A DNA stretch of 11,581 nucleotides from the NCBI GenBank assembly GCA_031260845.1, contig JAISKR010000139.1:1-11581 (forward strand), given 5' to 3'. The notes under the pieces are model-generated. The model saw only the letters and a list, made by a program, of their open reading frames with translations. It searched no databases and was not told the origin of the DNA. The DNA is from Bacteroidales bacterium (GTDB taxonomy: Bacteria; Bacteroidota; Bacteroidia; Bacteroidales; UBA4181). Shown piece by piece: positions 7,141 to 11,581 of this stretch. The stretch's first letter is position 1, and every line of letters begins with the position of its first letter. The position numbers and the translations under genes were made by a program.

Positions 7141-7202
7141 ATTGTCAATTGTCAACTTCTCTTACGGTTTCCGTAATTCTCAATTCTCAATTCTCAATTC
7201 TC
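7141..7202 (-). repeat. Two heptamer families in one gap, one supplying the scaffold stop
   Basis: Two ATTGTCA copies (7141-7154) and four perfect AATTCTC copies (7175-7202) lie in the capsid leader. The coding-strand units are TGACAAT and GAGAATT, so both carry TGA across the unit. The scaffold ORF ends on a TGA (7203-7201) formed by the last AATTCTC copy and its following A. Confidence 0.9.
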
Positions 7203-7659
7203 AATTTTTTTTCAGTTGCTCGTAATAATCCGGAAACTGTGCTTTCAACTCCGACAACAGTCCGCCAACATACAAATCGTTGAACGACTTGCCGCTAAAC
7301 TTTTCGGGCAGATTTGCCGGTACGCCTGTGCCGGGCGTCATCATCGCCGTTGCGCTGGGGTACGCCGGCATCGAATCAACCAATGCCTTCAATCCTTCCG
7401 GATTGCCTGCATAGTCTTTTTCTAATTTGTCTGCCAGTTCCTTGGTCAGTTTTCGTGCGTCCATGCCCTTTTTCAGAGTGTCCGCAATCTGCGATTTTAC
7501 CGTTTCCGCTTTCAGGTCGGCTAAATCCTTTTCCGCTTGCTCCGTGCGTCCCGCTTTGTCAGCCAAATCTTTCAATCTGATGCTGATTTCGTCGCCGGTT
7601 GCCGTGTCTGCCAAATTGAGCATCGCCAACTGTGCAGCCGTAAATTCAATTTTACTCAT
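7201..7659 (-). CDS. Scaffold protein from an internal in-frame start
   Basis: The ATG at 7659-7657 begins MSKIEFTAAQLAMLNLADTA, which reads like a true N-terminus, and is preceded by an AT-rich leader (TTTAAAAAGGATTTAAAC) like those of other genes here. The 152-residue product is helical and highly charged at about 28-80 (RLKDLADKAGRTEQAEKDLADLKAE, TRKLTKELADKLEKDY-type), followed by a Pro/Thr-rich linker (MPAYPSATAMMTPGTGVP) and a helical end (GLLSELKAQFPDYYEQLKKN), the layout of a head scaffold with a C-terminal coat-binding region. It would nucleate coat assembly and be removed by the protease. It lies directly before the major capsid gene. Independent translation from this start is inferred. 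Confidence 0.72.
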   Translation of the reverse strand: MSKIEFTAAQLAMLNLADTATGDEISIRLKDLADKAGRTEQAEKDLADLKAETVKSQIADTLKKGMDARKLTKELADKLEKDYAGNPEGLKALVDSMPAYPSATAMMTPGTGVPANLPEKFSGKSFNDLYVGGLLSELKAQFPDYYEQLKKN

Positions 7660-8178
7660 GTTTAAATCCTTTTTAAATTTATTTTTATTTGAATTGTCAA
7701 TTGTCAACTGTCCATTGTCAATTGTCGAAGTTAAGTCCAGCATAACGTTGTCGTTCTCATCATACAGTTTCGCGATGGCGTTGTAATTGCCCGGAATGTC
7801 AACGATGGACACCTCGCGCGGATACCATTTCGTTACAGTTGGTCCCGTCTGTCCTTCAAGTTTCAAACTCTCATCGTCGCTAAGTTCCAAGGCTACAATC
7901 TTGCCCACTGATGCGGCGCTGTAAAAGCCTGCCTCTATTTCGCCCGCTAAATCAGGGAAACGGCTCTCGTTGATCACCGGCTTGGCATACAGTTTATCGC
8001 CTTCGATGCGGAAATCCTCCCAGCGCACCGCCACGCCGCCGTCTCTGTTGTGCATCAGCAAACCGATTGCCGGCGTAAACCGGTCAAGCAACATGCCCGA
8101 CGTCAACAGACGATAACCGTAGCAATTCACAGAATCATCCGTGAGGCAAAATTCCCGCTCTATTTTCTTGTATGCCAT
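7201..8178 (-). CDS. Prohead protease fused in frame to scaffold protein
   Basis: One 325-residue frame holds two parts. Residues 1-150 look like a HK97-type prohead protease of Mu-like Bacteroidetes phages: DDSVNCYGYRLLTSGM, the LLMHNRDGG segment (His43, likely catalytic), RWEDFRIEGDKLYAKPV, AGFYSAASVG (Ser87 or Ser90, likely nucleophile), and REVSIVDIPGNYNAIAKLYD. Residues 151-173 (STIDNGQLTIDN then a Lys/Asn-rich run) are a translated heptamer array plus an ordinary-looking gene leader. Residues 174-325 form a scaffold-like domain with its own ATG. The start at 8178 lies 24 bases downstream of a good promoter candidate. Protease-scaffold fusions and nested scaffolds are known in phages (Mu I/Z, lambda C/Nu3), so the joined ORF may be functional; it may equally be two genes joined by recent loss of a stop. 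Confidence 0.82.
   Translation of the reverse strand: MAYKKIEREFCLTDDSVNCYGYRLLTSGMLLDRFTPAIGLLMHNRDGGVAVRWEDFRIEGDKLYAKPVINESRFPDLAGEIEAGFYSAASVGKIVALELSDDESLKLEGQTGPTVTKWYPREVSIVDIPGNYNAIAKLYDENDNVMLDLTSTIDNGQLTIDNSNKNKFKKDLNMSKIEFTAAQLAMLNLADTATGDEISIRLKDLADKAGRTEQAEKDLADLKAETVKSQIADTLKKGMDARKLTKELADKLEKDYAGNPEGLKALVDSMPAYPSATAMMTPGTGVPANLPEKFSGKSFNDLYVGGLLSELKAQFPDYYEQLKKN
7693..7727 (-). repeat. Five-copy heptamer array translated inside the protease-scaffold ORF
   Basis: On the plus strand the copies are ATTGTCA, ATTGTCA, ACTGTCC, ATTGTCA and ATTGTCG. On the coding strand the third copy in reading order has GGA (7713-7711) where the consensus unit has TGA. That codon is in the ORF frame; the TGAs of the other copies fall in the other two frames. 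The array is therefore read through as amino acids. Confidence 0.9.
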
Positions 8179-8201
8179 AACTTACCTTTTCTTTTGAAGT
8201 G

Positions 8202-8233
8202 CAAAATTCCAAACTTCCAATCACCCTGCCAAA
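8202..8233 (-). promoter_or_regulatory. Candidate Bacteroidetes-type promoter for the leftward operon
   Basis: On the minus strand TTTG (8233-8230) is followed, after exactly 20 bases, by GAATTTTG (8209-8202). The Bacteroides vegetative consensus is TTTG near -33 and TAnnTTTG near -7 with about this spacing; only the first T of the -7 box differs. Transcription would start near 8195, just upstream of the protease ATG at 8178. The -33 box lies within the left arm of an inverted repeat. Confidence 0.6.
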
Positions 8234-8253
8234 AATGTATGTCATTTTGGCAG
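8226..8253. promoter_or_regulatory. Inverted repeat in the divergent control region (operator or hairpin)
   Basis: CTGCCAAAA (8226-8234) and TTTTGGCAG (8245-8253) form a perfect 9-bp dyad around a 10-base centre, with T7 at 8257-8263 on the right. It lies between the two divergent operons and overlaps the -33 box of the leftward promoter, which suggests an operator. The dyad plus T-run also looks like a rightward intrinsic terminator, but no rightward gene precedes it in this window. Confidence 0.6.
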
Positions 8254-8282
8254 TGATTTTTTTATTTCATTCCAAATACCCG

Positions 8283-8290
8283 CAATTTTG
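8283..8290 (+). promoter_or_regulatory. Weak candidate -7 box for the rightward operon
   Basis: CAATTTTG, followed by CAC, matches the -7 consensus TAnnTTTG at all but the first base and shares AATTTTGCAC with the leftward promoter in mirror orientation. The expected -33 position about 20 bases upstream has only a T-run rather than TTTG, so support is partial. It lies 19 bases before the terminase small-subunit ATG. Confidence 0.4.
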
Positions 8291-8309
8291 CACCATTAAA
8301 AAGAGGACA

Positions 8310-8780
8310 ATGGAAGACAAAAAAACAAAAAAATACGACCTCGTAAAGGAACTTGCCCGAATCCGTTTCATGGACGGCTACAAGCAAAAGGAACTCGCCA
8401 AGGAACTCGGCGTTTCCGAACAGTCTATTTGCCGGTGGGCAAAAGCCGGTAACTGGGACGCCCTCAAAAAGAATCTCGTTACCGCGTCTTCGCACCGCAT
8501 CATGGAACTGTACGGCGAGTTGGAAGCGCTCAACAATTCCATTAAAACCAAAGACGAAGGCAAACGGTTTGCCAACAATTCCGAAGCCGCCGTTCGTCGC
8601 CAAATCATCAAGGACATTGCCGACCTCGAAAAAAAGTACAACATCGGGCAGGCTACCGTCATCGCCCGCGATTTCGTCCTGTTCTCAAAAGACATTGATT
8701 TTCCTTTCTCTCAGAAAGCAAACGAATACTTGAACTTATTCATCAACCATTTAATAGAAAAGCAAAAATGGCAAGAATAA
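8310..8780 (+). CDS. Terminase small subunit (HTH DNA-binding)
   Basis: The start at 8310 gives 156 residues. The frame is open further left to an ATG at 8199, but that extension would cross the inverted repeat and the control region, and the protein beginning MEDKKTKKYDLVKELARIRF looks natural. Residues about 22-50 form a helix-turn-helix (GYKQKELAKELGVSEQSICRWAKAGNW) typical of phage terminase small subunits that bind the packaging site. The rest is helical and charged (ELYGELEALNNSIKTKDEGK; RRQIIKDIADLEKKYNIG). It should recognise viral DNA and deliver it to the large subunit. The large-subunit start overlaps its end by 13 bases, which supports the pairing. The leader has a weak AGAGGA before the ATG. 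Confidence 0.82.
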   Translation: MEDKKTKKYDLVKELARIRFMDGYKQKELAKELGVSEQSICRWAKAGNWDALKKNLVTASSHRIMELYGELEALNNSIKTKDEGKRFANNSEAAVRRQIIKDIADLEKKYNIGQATVIARDFVLFSKDIDFPFSQKANEYLNLFINHLIEKQKWQE

Positions 8781-10303
8781 TTTCTCAGGCAACCGACGCC
8801 GATTATATCAAAGCGTGGCGACAGTTCAATGACAATTATCGCAATTCCACGCCCGTTGACCCGCTCGAATCCGTTACCGAAAAAGCCAAACGAATCCGCG
8901 CCCTCGAAGCCGACCCCGAAGAATGGTTTAAATACTACTTTCCCAATTACTGCACCGCCGAGCCTGCCCCCTTCCACCTCAAAGCAACGCGCCGATTGCT
9001 CGCCAACGACGAATGGTATGAGGTGCGTGCATGGTCCCGTGAGTTGGCGAAATCCGCCCGCAGCATGATGGAAGTCTGTTATCTTGCCATGACGCGCAAA
9101 ATTCACAACCTCCTGTTGGTCAGTTGCACCTTAGACAGCGCACTCAATCTCTTGCTCCCTTTCAAAGCCTGCTTTGAAGCAAACGGGCGCATCATCAACG
9201 ATTATGGCGAACAGCAAACATTCGGCAAATGGGAAATAGACAAATTTGTCATTCAGCGCGGATGCCAGTTCCGAGCCGTCGGTTGGGGCGGTAAGGTGCG
9301 CGGCTCGCGTAAGGACAATTTCCGCCCGGACTTCATCCTGCTTGACGATTTCGATACAGATGAAGAATGTCGCAACGAAGAAACCATGCGACAAAAAAAA
9401 CAGTGGGTAGAGCAGGCGCTTATCCCCACACGTTCCATCTCTACGCACATCCGAATCCTCGTAAACGGCAACATCATTCACGACGATTGCGCCGTAAAGT
9501 ATTTCGGCACAAAAGCTGATAAGTTCGACGTCATAAACATCCGCGACAATGCCGGAAAATCCACATGGGCGGCAAAAAACAGCGAGGCCGACATCGACCG
9601 CGTTCTATCCCTCATATCCTACGAATCCGCCCAAAAGGAATACTTCAACAATCCGATGGACGGCAGCGACACTTTCAAAGATTTGAAAGACGGTAAAATC
9701 CCGCTTTTGCGAACTTGCCACGTCTGCATATATGCCGACCCCGCCACATCCAACAAAGACGTGTCTTCGGGCAGTTACAAGGCGGTTGGCGTCATCGCCA
9801 AAAAAGGTTTCGACTACTTTATTGTAAAGGTCTTTCTCGACACCATGAGCAACGCCAAATTCGTTGAATACCTTTTTGAATGTTACAACTTTTGCAGGGA
9901 AAAACAGGTGGAAAACGTTCGCGTTTACATCGAAAACAACAGCCTGCAAAACCCTTTCTACGAACAGGTAATCCTTCCGGCGATATATGAACGCGCCAAC
10001 CAAACCGGCGTGTTCCTCCCCATCACCGGCGACGAACGCGAAAAAAAAGACAAATACACCCGCATTGAAGGCACGCTGGAACCCATCAACCGCCTCGGTC
10101 ATCTCTTTTTCAACGAAAAGGAATCCGAAAATCCCCACGTGCAGCGCCTCAAAGCACAGTTCAAAAATTTCAGCCGAAAGCAAAAAAGAATGGACGGACC
10201 GGACATGATAGAGGGCGCTGTCTTTAAACTCCGCGAATCCGAAGCCGCCGACTCCGTGGGCGGTTTCCATATATACAAACGCCAAAACAGCAAACGATGG
10301 TAA
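8768..10303 (+). CDS. terL: Terminase large subunit (packaging ATPase-nuclease)
   Basis: This 511-residue protein powers DNA translocation into the prohead and cuts the concatemer or integrated DNA. ATPase domain: the phosphate-binding loop is WSRELAKSARSM (89-100), a degenerate Walker A without the classical glycines but with the AKS core; Walker B is DFILLDDFD (188-196), with acidic residues after it. Nuclease domain (RNase H-like): an acidic residue in IYADPATSN (D324), a second in VYIENN (E389), and a C-terminal acidic motif in MDGPDMIEGA (D476/D479). Length is usual for Mu gp28-like large terminases of Bacteroidetes phages. It overlaps the small-subunit gene by 13 bases, suggesting translational coupling, and is followed by the adaptor and portal. 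The ends appear intact. Confidence 0.95.
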   Translation: MARIISQATDADYIKAWRQFNDNYRNSTPVDPLESVTEKAKRIRALEADPEEWFKYYFPNYCTAEPAPFHLKATRRLLANDEWYEVRAWSRELAKSARSMMEVCYLAMTRKIHNLLLVSCTLDSALNLLLPFKACFEANGRIINDYGEQQTFGKWEIDKFVIQRGCQFRAVGWGGKVRGSRKDNFRPDFILLDDFDTDEECRNEETMRQKKQWVEQALIPTRSISTHIRILVNGNIIHDDCAVKYFGTKADKFDVINIRDNAGKSTWAAKNSEADIDRVLSLISYESAQKEYFNNPMDGSDTFKDLKDGKIPLLRTCHVCIYADPATSNKDVSSGSYKAVGVIAKKGFDYFIVKVFLDTMSNAKFVEYLFECYNFCREKQVENVRVYIENNSLQNPFYEQVILPAIYERANQTGVFLPITGDEREKKDKYTRIEGTLEPINRLGHLFFNEKESENPHVQRLKAQFKNFSRKQKRMDGPDMIEGAVFKLRESEAADSVGGFHIYKRQNSKRW

Positions 10304-10311
10304 TTAAATAC

Positions 10312-10347
10312 TTGAAATCCTTACTGTCCTTGAAATCCTTAAAATCA
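10312..10347 (+). repeat. Degenerate nonamer array between terminase and adaptor genes
   Basis: Four nine-base units lie in tandem: TTGAAATCC, TTACTGTCC, TTGAAATCC, TTAAAATCA. They occupy most of the 49-base gap. A related unit recurs at 10796-10804. They parallel the heptamer arrays of the leftward operon but differ in period and sequence. Confidence 0.75.
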
Positions 10348-10352
10348 ACAAT

Positions 10353-10799
10353 ATGTTAGTCACAGTACAAGAATTAGGGCAAACAAGCCTTTATCCGGAA
10401 ATAATCAATAAGATTACCCGCAACAATCAGGAATCCGCAGAAATGCAAATCCTCGCCGCCGAGAGTTACGTGCGCTCATACATGAGCAAATACGACCTCA
10501 AAGCCATTTTCGGCACTGCCGACACCGAGCCGACTTTCACCGGCGCAGACGTAAACCTCATTAAAAAGATGGTCAAAATCATCGCGTCATATTACCTCGT
10601 GCGACTGGCAAACCCAAACGTAAACATTGAGTTGTACCGCGCCGACTACGAAGACGCCCTGCTCTGGCTCAAAGACCTCCAGTCCGGCGCCGTCAATCCT
10701 ACGCTGCCCTATATGGAAGACGACCCGAACACGCCCGAAATAGAAGGCGGCAGCGACGTAGCATGGAACTCCAACCCGCAACGCAAAAACTTCTTTTGA
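10353..10799 (+). CDS. DUF1320 (Mu gp36-like) head-tail adaptor
   Basis: This 148-residue protein matches the DUF1320 pattern of Mu gp36-like proteins. The N-terminal part has TSLYPEIINKITRNN, a central helix ESAEMQILAAESYVRSYMSKYDLKAIFG (about 27-54), then KKMVKIIASYYLVRLANPNVNIELYRADYEDALLWLKDLQSG (about 70-111). The C-terminal tail is acidic and Pro-rich (MEDDPNTPEIEGGSDV) and ends WNSNPQRKNFF, similar to Bacteroides members I recall. The likely role is a connector component at the head-tail joint. The stop TGA (10797-10799) overlaps a copy of the nonamer repeat. It lies between the terminase and portal genes rather than after the capsid gene as in Mu. Confidence 0.82.
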   Translation: MLVTVQELGQTSLYPEIINKITRNNQESAEMQILAAESYVRSYMSKYDLKAIFGTADTEPTFTGADVNLIKKMVKIIASYYLVRLANPNVNIELYRADYEDALLWLKDLQSGAVNPTLPYMEDDPNTPEIEGGSDVAWNSNPQRKNFF

Positions 10800-10813
10800 A
10801 ATCCTTAATTTAA
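10796..10813 (+). repeat. Nonamer repeat copy overlapping the adaptor stop codon
   Basis: TTGAAATCC, followed by TTAATTTAA, repeats the unit found at 10312-10347. Its TGA is the stop of the adaptor gene, so a repeat again supplies the terminator codon, here on the plus strand. Confidence 0.6.
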
Positions 10814-10825
10814 AAAATCAAAAAC

Positions 10826-11581
10826 ATGGCAGAAGTAAAAATTGACCGCCAACGCGACAAAAAGCAAAAGTTAATCATCAACGATTTCACGCAGGTAGCC
10901 CCCGACCGCAACCGCAAGGACATGGCAACCCTCAAACAGGCGGTTGAAAGGGCTGAAAGCGTCTTTTGCAAAAACCGATACCGCCTTTATGACCTTTACC
11001 ACGACATCATAACCATCGACGGACACCTGTCCGGAATCATACAAAAGCGCAAAGACTTCGTTCTCAACAAAAAAATACGCTTCATCGACAAAACCAATAC
11101 CAAGGTTGATGCCTTCGACACGCTCATTTATTCGGCAAAATTCAATAGCCTGCTCAATGTCCTTTTGGATTCCAAATTTTGGGGTATCAGCGGGTTTGAG
11201 TTCATCCCGGGCAAAGAGTTTGATTTCGTGGAAATCCCCAGAAAACACATCCGCCCCGAAGACGGCTTATTGGTCAAATCACAGTACGACAACGCCGGTA
11301 TGCCCATAGCCGATTTCCCTTTCGTATGGACAGTCGGCAAAAAGGATGATTTGGGATTGTTACTCAAATGCAGCATGTATGCCCTCTACAAACGTTCCGG
11401 CATAGGCGACTTCGCCCAGTACGTCGAAATATTCGGACAGCCCGTCCGCATCATCACTTATGACGCCTACGACACGCAAACAAAAAATGAATTAGACAAA
11501 ATCCTCAAAGAAAGCGGCGGGGCGCTCACCATGATGATACCCAAGCAGGCGCAGTTCCAGATGCTCGACGGCAAAACGAGC
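10826..11581 (+). CDS. Portal protein (DUF935, Mu gp29-like), partial
   Basis: The frame opens at ATG 10826 and continues to the right edge, giving 252 residues of the N-terminal half. DUF935 portals form the dodecameric ring through which DNA enters the head and to which the tail joins. Diagnostic stretches are RYRLYDLYHDIITIDGHLSGIIQKRKDFVLNKKIRF (about 51-86), SKFWGISGFEFIP (about 116-128) and KHIRPEDGLLV, then LYKRSGIGDFAQYVEIFGQPVRIITYDAYD, which matches the 'W..F.E.FG.P.R....' core of the family. This is followed by LDKILKESGGALTMMIPKQAQFQML. It follows the adaptor gene by 26 bases with no clear Shine-Dalgarno sequence. A Mu gpF-like minor head protein would be expected next, outside the window. 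Confidence 0.93.
   Translation, partial: MAEVKIDRQRDKKQKLIINDFTQVAPDRNRKDMATLKQAVERAESVFCKNRYRLYDLYHDIITIDGHLSGIIQKRKDFVLNKKIRFIDKTNTKVDAFDTLIYSAKFNSLLNVLLDSKFWGISGFEFIPGKEFDFVEIPRKHIRPEDGLLVKSQYDNAGMPIADFPFVWTVGKKDDLGLLLKCSMYALYKRSGIGDFAQYVEIFGQPVRIITYDAYDTQTKNELDKILKESGGALTMMIPKQAQFQMLDGKTS

Noticed and set aside
4361..7727. CRISPR array
   Set aside because: The repeats are 7-base tandem units without spacers, and no cas-like gene is present.
8199..8309. Upstream extension of the terminase small subunit to an ATG at 8199
   Set aside because: It would place the divergent promoters and the inverted repeat inside the coding region, and the added residues show no protein-like pattern.
9605..10285. 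A 226-codon minus-strand open frame opposite the large terminase
   Set aside because: It is Phe/Val-rich with no recognisable motif and lies fully inside the terminase gene on the other strand.

Overview
The window is part of a contractile-tailed (myovirus-type) phage or prophage with Mu-like structural genes, most likely from a Bacteroidota (Bacteroidales-like) host. The host inference rests on four things: the Mu-like protein variants (DUF935 portal, DUF1320 adaptor, DUF2586 sheath, DUF6046-like tail protein), which match Bacteroidetes phages from memory; weak or absent Shine-Dalgarno sequences; a promoter candidate of the TTTG / nnAATTTTG type; and short AT-rich tandem repeats plus a GC-rich palindromic repeat between genes. 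No integrase, transposase, lysis or host gene is visible, so prophage versus free phage, and transposable versus not, cannot be decided here.

The layout is two divergent structural operons around a control region at 8179-8309. Leftward (minus strand), in transcription order: prohead protease joined in frame to a scaffold (8178-7201), major capsid protein (7108-6143), a small frameshifted gene with an acidic tail (5999-5605), tail sheath (5601-4393), tail tube (4325-3909), a tail assembly chaperone with a G/GT-type -1 frameshift (3834-3538, extended to 3377), tape measure protein (3306-1504), a DUF6046-like tail protein (1482-922) and a baseplate-hub/gpD-like protein running off the left edge (925-1). 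Rightward (plus strand): terminase small subunit (8310-8780), terminase large subunit (8768-10303), DUF1320 adaptor (10353-10799) and a DUF935 portal running off the right edge (10826-11581). The right operon packages DNA through the portal, and the left operon builds the capsid and contractile tail.

Four sequence-level points stand out. First, the chaperone gene carries GGGAAAG, the heptamer used by phage lambda G/GT, just before its stop, with an open -1 frame beyond it. Second, the left operon is punctuated by heptamer arrays (AATTGAC, AATTGAG, AATTAGA on the coding strand). Each unit contains a stop trinucleotide, so three intact copies close all three frames, and several genes take their stop codon from an array. 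Third, one such array lies inside the protease-scaffold ORF, and the one copy whose TGA would be in frame reads GGA, which fuses the two genes. Fourth, a nine-G tract inside a GC-rich repeat separates the two halves of a small gene by exactly one base. No stretch over 300 bases lacks a gene.
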